Of a stretch of DNA of 64,000 nucleotides, positions 53,949-64,000 are shown in pieces. The position numbers and the translations under genes are program-made. Location of the stretch: contig NC_085871.1 in NCBI RefSeq assembly GCF_034702125.1, positions 29,585,349-29,649,348 on the forward strand. The letters are read 5' to 3'. The DNA is from Engraulis encrasicolus. Its lineage: Eukaryota > Chordata > Actinopteri > Clupeiformes > Engraulidae. Within the stretch, counting starts at the first letter, position 1; every line of letters begins with the position of its first letter. The notes under the pieces are model-generated. The model was not told the DNA's origin, ran no database searches, and saw only the letters and a program-made list of their open reading frames with translations.

Positions 53949-54010
53949 GGCTGTAGTCTACAAGGTGGACGGGATTCCCAGTGCACCAGCCGGACACGTT
54001 ATGAACAGGT
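53949..54010 (-). other. tymp: Possible non-coding first exon of TYMP
   Basis: On the gene strand the sequence ...ctacagccccg is followed by a perfect donor gtaaga (53943-53948), 350 bp upstream of the start codon. An acceptor candidate (gctgtcacatgcag, near 53630-53650) would place the start in exon 2. The 5' limit is unknown. Only splice-site quality and position support this. Confidence 0.35.
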
Positions 54011-54882
54011 TATTCCAGTCAGAAAAGGACACTGTCAAAACACTACTGGCTTTGAACAACGGTAATTTGGACTCTGGCCTGGCTGTGCGGCAAGAAAACT
54101 GCATGCGACCACACACACACAAACACACACACAGACATGTCAGTCATTAACAACAACAGACTCGGTCACTCACTACACCCGACCACATCACTCCCCTCGG
54201 GCCGAGGAAAAAGAGAGGTTATGGTGATCTGATAAGACCTGTGCACTCCACCTCTGAATGTTGAAACACGTGTCTGAGTGATTCACGGGTGGGTCATTTC
54301 CAAGCTTAGTACAGTAGCCCAACTTGTACACTGTAAACAAATGTTGTGTTCATTCAAGACTTAGAGAGTACTCTGGGACCGCATACCATCTAGAAGTGCT
54401 GAAATAGCATGGCAAAATGTGCTGGGTATTGTAATTGTCTTACTGAGAAAGACAATTCATTAGCAGTGATTCCTGTATAAGGAACAGAGTGTTCTATAAT
54501 AGGCCTGTTCATAGAAGCCTAACACAGAATACAGTGAGGTCATGGGTGCCGCTAAGGGGGGAAAGGTGTTACAGATTACAAGGGCCCAAGCGCTGACAGC
54601 ACTGACAGGGGCCCTTACAGGGGTCCAAAATTTGAACCTTTTATGGGGCCCAAAGTTTCTGGCGGCGCCCCGGAGTGAGATTTTGGCCACTGTAAGTAAA
54701 AAAAACAGTAGGCACCCCATCTTTAAAGCTTCTTCAAAGCTAATTTAAATCCAGGAATATAAGTGGAGGTTAAATATCTAAATTGTGTGTATCCGTGTGA
54801 GTCCTTCATTTTAAAAACAAAACCTTGAATGAATTTTCTCTTGTGACTGGTTTATTCAAGCCGCACTGTCACCTAAACTTAA

Positions 54883-55314
54883 AGGAACAGTCCACCCTTT
54901 TTTGATTTTCACATATTTGCAGTATTTCCAAGCATTATTTGTGAATGTGCAAATCATTTTCTTTTCAGTTTTTTCAGTACTTAGATTTATTGGATCAGAA
55001 TTATTAGCATAGCTTAGCATAATCACTTTATGTGAATGGAGGCATTAGCATCAAGCCACAAATGATCACAGGACAGGATTAAATAGCTGTTTTGCACACA
55101 GATGAATTTTACATTAATTTTAAAGTACTTTATAAGTAGGCTACATTTGATGATGTTTTGTTTGCCCCCATAGACTTGCATTTCTACGCTTAATTTAGCT
55201 ATACTGTTAAACTAGGCAATGGAAAAACAGAGACGAAAATGATATGCATATTCATGAATAATGCTATGAAATACTGCAAATATGTGAAAATTAAAAAAGG
55301 GTGGACTGTTACTT
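54883..55314. mobile_element. TTAA-type MITE, family 1 copy 2
   Basis: TTAA at 54879-54882 is followed by aggaacagtccacccttttt, and the right end aaaaaagggtggactgttac is complementary. The interior (gcattagcatcaagccaca, gatgatgttttgtttgcccc) matches 14273-14688. The right TTAA has decayed to TCAA. Confidence 0.75.
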
Positions 55315-56143
55315 CAAGGAACACTGCTGGAATTGGTTTGACTGATTTAGATGTCCTCATCTCCAACCCAATTCAATCAGGTCATCATTCAACCAGGCAA
55401 TAACCTGATTGAATTAGAAGGTAAAACCAGTAGCCTGGTGAACCAGCGCCACCCGCTGGACGGCAAAATGTTTTGTCTACGGGTAGTCTGGTTTATCAGG
55501 CTTTATAGTACTATAGTATATAATACCAGGGCATTTGGATGTGGCGCTGGATTGCAACGAATGAATTCTGTTTGCCCATCTCTGTTGGAATGCTAAAACC
55601 AAAGAGCACCAAGACAAGGATTATTTAAGACCCATGAAATCCTTCAAAATACCTGTTTTTTTCTCAAACATGTAACACAGTTATCTGGCTTTCCCATTTG
55701 TCACTGTGATAACACACTGCCCACAACAAAATTGCAACCTGCCTTCAACTAGTCACACATGTAATGAGCAGGGGACAACCACTGATGCTATGCCAGGATC
55801 CAGGGGGCAGTGCGTGGGTAGCGCACACGCGCGCGTCTGTGTGTGCGTGTGTGTGATGGTAGCATGCTTTCAGTGGTACTTATTCAAATACTTCAGTGTT
55901 TGGTGTACCTACTGCAAGAGAATAGTGTTCCCCAATCTTTTTTGTCCCTCGCACCCATACACTTTTTGTCTACAATGAGTATGCCATGGTTACCCTCTTT
56001 CGCATGCTCTGTGCCTCTTCCTTAATCTCAATGTGACTATTACATGCAATAGTTGGTGTTATTACATATTTCCAAGTATCCCTAGCAGTGTGCTCATGCA
56101 CCCCTCGTGGTACTCATACCCCTGAATGATAATCACTAGAGAG

Positions 56144-56685
56144 GCACCGAAAATACGGGCGCAGAAAATATTTGGCCGAAAACGCAAAAAAAGACAGTTT
56201 CGGTTTTCGGCCGAAAGCCGATTGAGTGGCCGAATCGGAGATCGAATAGAAAATGAATTGAAAATGGGCATTAATTAAACTAATTTCAGTTCTACTCTAA
56301 CATTTGAAGACATCAAATACACATTTATTTTCTTTCAAAAACATGTCTAAACATTTACTGTAAGCCGTAGATTTAACCCCTTAAGACACGGCATTATAAA
56401 TTAGCTGTTACCAGAATGGCAATGACCAAGTCGTAATGTATTACTAAAGGCCCTGTGCACTGTCATAGTAGTGTTGTGCTATAGTAGTTAACTTTCAATG
56501 TCTATTACAGCGTGCCACAGGAGGTATGGCGTGCATTAAGGGGCTACGCAATATTTAAGAATAGTGAAAAACATAACTTTTGGCAACTTTTAACTGAATT
56601 GTAATAATCGGTTTCGATTTTCGGCCCAGTGATTAATTATTATTCGGTTTCGGACACAAATTTTAATTTCGGTGCACCTCTAAAT
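56144..56685. mobile_element. hAT-like element with nested CCCCTTAA MITE
   Basis: The left end agagaggcaccgaaaata and right end tttcggtgcacctct are inverted repeats, and the inner ttcggccgaa blocks pair with ttttcggccca. The MITE at 56377-56543 sits inside. Sequence outside both ends contains aatcact, a possible remnant of a target duplication. Confidence 0.6.
56377..56543 (+). mobile_element. CCCCTTAA-ended MITE, copy 3
   Basis: Same ends and internal sequence as 4093-4259 (ccccttaagacacgg ... gcattaagggg), inserted in the hAT-like element at 56144-56685. This dates the MITE insertion after the host element. Confidence 0.75.
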
Positions 56686-57665
56686 TAATCACTGATATAC
56701 AGTAGGCAACATTATTTCATTTCGGTCAACAGTGCAATTGGTGGTGTGCCCTGAGATTTTTTTCAATGACAAAAGGTGTGCCTTGGTTAAAAAAAAGGTT
56801 GAAATCCACTGATGTAAGCCATATCGTAATAAGCTACACGATCACTGACGTTGGAAGCCTGGAGAGAAGCAATACAGTGCTTGTTGGTTGAGACAATTTG
56901 ATTAACCTTCTGTTTGTGTGTGTGTGTGTGTTTGTTTATTTCATCTGGTGAGTCCGTATTCTTAATCAGGCATTACAAAGCTTTATGAATGCATTGCAAT
57001 CTTTTGTGCACCCATGTGTGTGACGCACTCTTTTGTTTGAGTTCTTTTTATTTGTTGTTTACTTGTTTGTTTCTAGTATGTGGGCAGTTCAAATATCTAG
57101 TGAATAGATAAGGAGGACGTAGCAGAACCAGAATTAAGCAACTCTATTGTTCCGAGGGTTAAAAATGTTTAAACAGTAATCATTTTCCAACTCGACAGTC
57201 CATACTCTGATAAAACCCTGTATTTTGTTTTGTTCCGTGTATTGTCCACAAAATTAGTGTACTAACACAATTGGTTAATAACAAATAATACAATTGTCCA
57301 CTGAACTCCGACAAAGGTCCGATACAGTATTCCAAGCTCCATTTGGCTGGACCTTAAAGGCCGTATCCTCCCTTCTGTACAAAAAAAAATGAAATGGAAC
57401 TTTCTCAGTCTGTCCACAAGTAGGCGCAAGTGCACTATATCCGCTCCACTTCACTCAACACAGTACAGCCTGAGAATCGAAGAAAAGAGAAGTTTTCTCG
57501 AAACATAACACATTTGACCATTGACACCATCTTGTTATATTTTTTGGTACGTTTCTTTTCTCTCACTCTCTCTCCTCGTTTTTGCCAACAATTTGATCTT
57601 CAGTCCAACAAATAAATAGCCTACTGTAAAGGACCAATCCTTTATTTTTAAGGAGTCCTATTGAT

Positions 57666-58435
<770 letters not shown>

Positions 58436-58659
58436 TGCTTGTAGTGTAATGTGTGTGTGTGCAGATGGCTTTGTAACATAGCACCTGATCTTTGTAAGTC
58501 ATTCACAGAAGTAAGTATACATCATGATCATCATCATCGTCATCATCATTAATTCAGCCCTCTGAGTAACCATAGCAACCAGCATGGAAATACACTTACA
58601 ATACATTTATCATTGCTTCTGATTGAGTCGAAAAGAATGATCCAAAGTAAAGACAAAGT

Positions 58660-58931
58660 GGTAGCACTTTATTTTAAGGTACTCATGTTAGCCACGTATA
58701 CATACATACTGTCTGTATAAGTAACTTATAAGTCATACTTCAAGCAATATCAATCACTTGTTAAGCGTGTATTTCCAATTTCTTGTTTACGGCCAAGAAG
58801 TACTTCATTATTGATAAAATTGTAATAAGAACCTATTAGGACCTTAACACGCGTCTTAAAAGTCACTTATACAGATAACCATTAGACATGTGTACAAGTG
58901 GCTAACGTGAACCCAGTTCTAAAGTGTTACC
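58660..58931. mobile_element. GGTAACACTTTA-ended MITE, copy 4
   Basis: The left end gtggtagcactttattttaa and right end ctaaagtgttacc are an imperfect inverted repeat. Inner blocks gttagccacgta and gtggctaacgtg also pair. It is non-coding. Confidence 0.65.
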
Positions 58932-59561
58932 AAAAAAATGCTCAAAGAAAATAATTTAAAAATCAATACATAGGTTATTTACAGACATCTGCCACATTTA
59001 CTGAATATCTCAAATGCCTTCCTTTTAAACATTTGTAAATGACTTTGTAAAGAGTAAATGAAATAATAAATATATTGGGAACATCATATTGGTCATAAAA
59101 GCACAGATGAAAGCAATAACAGGGGATAATAACGGGCTTTTGCTTCATAAGATAAAATAGCTGAATATCCGACCAAATTAACTCTACCACAAACTTACTG
59201 TTTTAAAGACACAATAGAAGATTAAGTTGTGAAGTTTAAACTTCATAAAGTTTCAGCATTCATACGCAATACAATTCGTTTCCTCTTAAATATATAACCT
59301 GTGTGTGTTTATTCTCTTTTTTAAATTCATACATATAAAAGTTAGCTGAAAATACTTTTTTTTGTTTTTGAAATTCTATTAAATCTAAACGGAGGCAGAT
59401 TCTGTTCAAAGGTTGCTTTTTAAAAACATCGAGAGACGCAAAGCTCTGCAAAAAGGCAATCTCCTTCACTGGTGGAATTTGATCGTTTGATCGTAACACA
59501 TACATCTTTTTTCCCCCCAAATAACCAGAGGTGGGAAAACTGGACGGACAGAGTAAAAGTC

Positions 59562-59696
59562 CTGGGGTGCATTTTTCAAAAGGGAAGTTGTTAGCTTGTT
59601 AGCAACTTCGGTAGTAGTTGCCAATGGGAAAATGCATTGAACACAACAACGTAGCTAATGTAGTAAGCAACTTTGGTTTCGAGAAATGCACCCCTG
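59562..59696. mobile_element. Short palindromic MITE, copy 2
   Basis: It matches 50314-50445 closely (ggggtgcatttttcaaaagg at the left, tttcgagaaatgcacccctg at the right), with a 3-bp expansion of the inner gtagttg block. Confidence 0.8.
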
Positions 59697-61135
59697 CTTT
59701 GATGTTCCTTCTGTCTGTTCTCTCAGCACAGGTGATTTGACTGATTAGCTCATCAACCTGGCTTAAGGCTGTGGTCATTAGGGGTCAACATTTTCACTGA
59801 ATTGGCTGGAGCAAAAATGTGTCAGGGTTTTTTACTGTCTGAACCCGTATTTTTCCACCTCTGCTAATGACTTGATGTCAACCTCTCGGGCGCCCCCTAC
59901 TGGTCCAGACCACTTGCCACCGCCCCAGTCTCTTGTTTTCCAAGCCAAGCGGCAGAGCTGGACTGTTGGGGGGCATCTGGTAAGGGAAGAAGGTGATGCA
60001 ATGCAACCAGTCCCATACAATTCTGAGGTTTGAAACAAAACTATAGTAGCTATGCTGATTGTACTGTATGATATAGGGGAAAAGGATGGGGGGAAGTAAG
60101 GTGAACTCATGGTAGTTGTTTCAGCTTGGGCCTATTGGTTGTGGTTGCTTCATATACTCTACTGTGGTGTTTGGTGTCGGTGTGCTTTTTTGCATGGCTG
60201 AAGGGAAGGGAGAAGTTTATGGGGCAATGTTACTTTAGAAAATCTATCTACAGTACATTTAAACAGTGTGCAAATACAAACTGATGGCCCAAATGATATT
60301 TTTAGTTGTTGGGTGTTGTGTGTGGGAGTGGTGCGGGAGGAGAGTGGGGTCATTTCACGTGAAATCAGACACTTTGGGACCCGACCGACCCGGATTTCAA
60401 TCATACTTGGTGTGCCTTTTCAGTAGCAAGGTAGCACCCCAGAACTGTATTGGTTTGAATCTGACACTAATATTAAGGGAGAAACAGACTAGGAAAGGTT
60501 CACATGTGAGGGTAGGACACTATACATTCAGCCTTGAATATATCAGTCAGTGTTAGTCACAAAAAGATGCCTGTGGTGTTGTTTGAAAGCTCTTTTCTGG
60601 CTCTACATATTACACAATCAGCTTGGAATACAACAACTCTCAGAATATGAATTATGATAAATTGAAAAATTAAAAATTGAATATCTAAAAAACTCATATT
60701 TTAAAATGGCCAGTTCCTTGTCCAAACGTAGCCGGCAATGTCATGAGCAGCACCTTAAATGCTGGTGTTCGGTTTGTTATTCATTTCAGAGAGAAGTTGA
60801 CTCACAAATATGGCATCATACAGACCACTTACTAATAATATGGTAATACCATAGTAGCATCACATGACAAAACAAAAACAAAACAAAAATGGTCAGTGTC
60901 CATGGTCCCAGGTTTCAGAAACTAAGGCAGATGTCCATTTATACACACCAAATGATGATATGTGAATGTTTGAACATTCCTTCTCTGTGTACCTGTGCCA
61001 TCTTCCCTTTACCGTACTTTAAAGAGATAATCAATGGCTACACTCTCATTTTGTACTCTACCAGTGCATTGAAGCAGCAAGCTGTGTCTTTTGTAGATAA
61101 TGTATAAGTACGTCCCGTTGCAGTTACAGGTTCCA

Positions 61136-61590
61136 CTACCAGAAGCACATCCTGATGATCCATGACAGTCTATCTGGTCTGAAGGGAAAAGTGAAGGATG
61201 GAGATGGCCCATGAGGATGCAGGAAGTTCAGTTTCACCTCTCCAGTGCTCGGCATACATTCCTCAGCACATGCTAGCCACCAGTTGCCATCATATACAGC
61301 TACAACATACCCTTTGATGCTTGAAAATGTAACACATTCCTTTACTGAGCTCACTCTTTCAACTCTGCCTTCTCTGAATGCTCAAAATGGCCTAACTTCC
61401 ACTGTGTCCATTGACAATGGGCAGAAGCTGTGTAGTTTTTGAGTACCTGGAATAGTTCTTGCAGATTCAAACCTTTTCAACAAGTTCTCAGCTTCATGAT
61501 GGTACATATCTGTTGTGGCAAACTGGCAATGGATGTTCTTGACATTATCCTTGACAAATTCAAACAGTTGGTATGGCGTTACAATTTAAT
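61136..61590 (-). pseudogene. Transposon-derived gene fragment, left arm
   Basis: The minus strand encodes a block containing SSIKGYVVAVYDGNWWLACA and FLHPHGPSPSFTFPFRPD, as in the right arm. Continuation into the upstream block is out of frame. An insertion of about 25 bp near 61570-61595 and missing upstream sequence mark it as a remnant. Confidence 0.7.
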
Positions 61591-61634
61591 TGTCAATAGG
61601 ACGTTGCAGACTTCCTGCACAATATAAGAACCTT

Positions 61635-62223
61635 AAAATTACAACAAATTTGTGCCACCACGAGGCAGATTTTCACATACCTGCAGAGTGGCACTTTTTT
61701 GCCACATCACATGGCAAAGGTCCATGTGATGGCGTTGGAGGGACAGTTAAATGGCTTGCTGCACGAGCAAGTCTGCAACGTCCTATTGAACTGTTTGAAT
61801 TTGTCAAGGATAATGTCAAGAACATCCATTGCCAGTTTGCCACAACAGAGATGTACCATCATGAAGCTGAGAACCTGTTGAAAAGGTTTGAATCTGCAAG
61901 AACTATTCCAGGTACTCAAAAACTACACAGATTCTTCCTTTTTATCAATGGACACAGTGGAAGTTAGGCCATTTTCAGCATTCAGAGAAGGCAGAGTTGA
62001 AAGAGTGAGCTCAGTAAAGGAATGTGTTACATTTTCAAGCATCAAAGGGTATGTTGTAGCTGTATATGATGGCAACTGGTGGCTAGCATGTGCTGAGGAA
62101 TGTATGCCGAGCACTGGAGAGGTGAAACTGAACTTCCTGCATCCTCATGGGCCATCTCCATCCTTCACTTTTCCCTTCAGACCAGATAGACTGTCATGGA
62201 TCATCAGGATGGGCTACTGGTAG
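61635..62223 (+). pseudogene. Transposon-derived gene fragment, right arm
   Basis: A first frame (to about 61945) encodes WHFFATSHGKGPCDGVGGTV and FVKDNVKNIHCQFATTEMYH. After a frameshift near 61930-61950 a second frame encodes DTVEVRPFSAFREG, GYVVAVYDGNWWLACAEEC and HPHGPSPSFTFPFRPD. I recognise this architecture (HGK...CDGxGG followed by a YDxxWW...FLHPHGP module) from many repetitive fish proteins of unassigned transposon origin. I cannot name the superfamily. The upstream coding part is absent. Confidence 0.65.
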
Positions 62224-63032
62224 TGGAACCTGTAACTGCAACGGGATGTACTTATACATTATCTACAAAAGACACAAATGCACTGGTAGAGTACAAAATG
62301 AGAGTGTAGCCATTGATTATCTCTTTAAAGTACGGTAAAGGGAAGATGGCACAGGTACACAGAGAAGGAATGTTCAAACATTCACATATCATCATTTGGT
62401 GTGTATAAATGGACATCTGCCTTAGTTTCTGAAACCTGGGACCATGGACACTGACCATTTTTGTTTTGTTTTTGTTTTGTCATGTGATGCTACTATGGTA
62501 TTACCATATTATTAGTAAGTGGTCTGTATGATGCCATATTTGTGAGTCAACTTCTCTCTGAAATGAATAACAAACCGAACACCAGCATTTAAGGTGCTGC
62601 TCATGACATTGCCGGCTACGTTTGGACAAGGAACTGGCCATTTTAAAATATGAGTTTTTTAGATATTCAATTTTTAATTTTTCAATTTATCATAATTCAT
62701 ATTCTGAGAGTAGTTGTATTCCAAGGTGATTGTGTACTATGTAGAGCCAGAAAAGAGCTTTCAAACAACACCACAGGCATCTTTTTGTGACTAACACTGA
62801 CTGATATATTCAAGGCTGAATGTATAGTGTCCTACCCTCACATGTGAACCTTTGCTAGTCTGTTTCTCCCTTAATATTAGTGTCAGATTCAAACCAATGC
62901 AGTTCTGGGGTGCTACCTTGCTACTGAAAAGGCACACCAAGTATGATTGAAATCCGGGTCGGTCGGGTCCCAAAGTGTCTGATTTCACGTGAAATGACCC
63001 AGTGTGGAAATTACATTTTCTATGCATGTTAA

Positions 63033-63745
63033 AGGCAAAATATGTAATTTCAGTCATTCATTTTGAAAATATATGCTTTCCATTTACATAGTTGATCTTT
63101 TCATGAATATGTATTAATTAATTAATTAACAAGTATTTACTGGTTGGATCAAAGTACAGTACTTTTTGCAGACACGGATGTCTATGACTGGTAAGCCAAG
63201 ATGGCAGACATGGAAAATATTCTGTAAACTACTGTGTTTATGTGAGAAAAGTGTACATTTCCATTATGGCTGTAACGATACACTCAACCACTATTCGGTT
63301 CGCATTACAATTTTTTTTTACCTACGTTTCGAAACAAGCCACAATTTTAAAAATGTGACTTTTTGATGATTGTTCATAGGAAGAAAAGGTTTAAAGAGGC
63401 TTCCAATGTAAAAACGTACTGATGTGAAAAAAAAAAAAAAAAAAAAAGCTAAAAAAAAGTAGCCTAATACAATTGATGTGAAGTTTGGAAGCACCATCAC
63501 ATCATATCATGTGGTTGTTTTTTGGACTGAAGGGTAACAGTACTTTGAAATGGCGCATCACGATACTGCCTTCTTGTATCACGATAGATTCGATACAATA
63601 TTGTTACAGCCCTAATTTCCAAGTGAAAATGAATAGTTGGATATTGATAGTAGTGGCAGTAGATATCCATGAAAAAAATAACATTTGTGAATGGACAGCA
63701 CTAAATTCAGAAATAAACTACTAATATGAATTACATACTCTGCCT
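63033..63745. mobile_element. TTAA-type MITE, family 2 copy 3, with nested insert
   Basis: TTAA at 63029-63032 and 63746-63749 borders ends aggcaaaatatgtaat and attacatactctgcct. The internal order matches 19558-19911 (cagacatggaa, gtgaatggacagc, cagaaataaac). It is split by the element at 63265-63614. Confidence 0.75.
63265..63614. mobile_element. Small hAT-like element nested in a MITE
   Basis: The ends tatggctgtaacgatacac and attgttacagcccta are inverted repeats. Flanking 8-mers atttccat (63257-63264) and atttccaa (63615-63622) match at seven of eight positions, a likely target duplication. It has the same ends as the outermost element in LSM8 intron 3 (33634-39161). Confidence 0.75.
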
Positions 63746-63749
63746 TTAA

Positions 63750-64000
63750 GGATTGTCAACTGTCGGAGGTGGGGGGTTGGGGTTGGGGTTCGGGCAGTGG
63801 GTGGATTGTGCAACAATTCAGTGCCAGATTCCAGTGTAATTCCAACAAACGTTTACAGTGATCATACTTTCACAATCAGATAGGTAGCACACTGTCCCAG
63901 CGACGGAGGAAGAGAAGAGGGATGTAGGAGTAGGAAGAGGAGAGGGGGTAGGAGGATAGGAACCAGGATGGAGAGGTAGGGGAGGGAAGGAATAGGGAAG
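63750..64000. other. G-rich and purine-rich end of window, no gene
   Basis: ggtggggggttggggttggg and a long purine-rich tract (gaggaagagaagagggatg onward) occupy the end. No coding or known repeat signal was found. Confidence 0.5.

Larger units (their letters stand above)
60347..63000. mobile_element. Large inverted repeat of two head-to-head transposon fragments
   Basis: The left arm (60347-61613) and right arm (61769-63000) are reverse complements with scattered differences and small indels, around a 155-bp spacer. Each outer end carries gggtcatttcacgtgaaat, which contains a 14-bp palindrome. The arms encode the same protein fragment outward: on the minus strand on the left and on the plus strand on the right. 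They look like two copies of a transposon 3' part joined at their truncated 5' ends, or one foldback element. Confidence 0.85.

Noticed and set aside
61439..61627. Frames of both strands in the big inverted repeat (MSTWNSSCRFKPF..., MVSVHGPRFQKL...)
   Set aside because: They are mirrored antisense frames of the transposon fragment and appear twice only because the arms are inverted copies.

Overview
This is nuclear DNA from a vertebrate, almost certainly a ray-finned fish. The genes are split into short exons with GT-AG introns, coding density is very low, and there are dozens of long (CA)n/(TG)n and (CT)n/(GA)n tracts, a decayed fish-type Tc1 transposon, tRNA-derived SINEs and many MITE-like DNA elements. 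No gene could be called from a single long reading frame. The genes below were assembled by hand from conserved protein motifs, splice-site consensus and codon-phase agreement between exons.

Layout. (1) 545-11987, + strand: the 3' part of an unidentified single-pass membrane protein gene (four phase-compatible exons, one predicted transmembrane helix, short basic tail). (2) 12.0-17.5 kb: a dense cluster of microsatellites and minisatellites, followed by a possible isolated terminal exon at 17997-18168 (+). (3) 19988-29086, - strand: a complete eight-exon tetraspanin with an unusual Tyr/Gln/Gly-rich decapeptide-repeat tail. (4) 31087-39347, + strand: a complete four-exon LSM8 (96 aa) whose third intron holds DNA transposons nested several deep. 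(5) 42552-53594, - strand: a complete nine-exon thymidine phosphorylase (TYMP, 461 aa), convergent with LSM8. (6) 54-64 kb: no gene found, mostly repeats, ending with a 2.65-kb inverted repeat made of two head-to-head fragments of a transposon-derived gene.

The three complete genes are unrelated in function: membrane microdomain organiser, U6 snRNA-binding ring subunit and nucleoside catabolism. I see no operon-like or pathway logic linking them. What they share is close contact between repeats and splicing signals. Dinucleotide tracts form or flank several splice acceptors and donors, a MITE ends about 20 bp from a TYMP acceptor, and fragments of one TYMP exon and one tetraspanin exon have been copied into adjacent introns.

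The observations most worth following up are: the prion-like repeat tail of the tetraspanin, whose stop codon sits in a classical leaky-UAG context and in repeat register; a (TG)53 tract replacing the polypyrimidine tract of a TYMP exon; a GC-AG intron in TYMP; tandem pseudo-copies of TYMP exon 6; the nested transposons in LSM8; and a nearly identical 150-bp inverted duplication between two microsatellite clusters.
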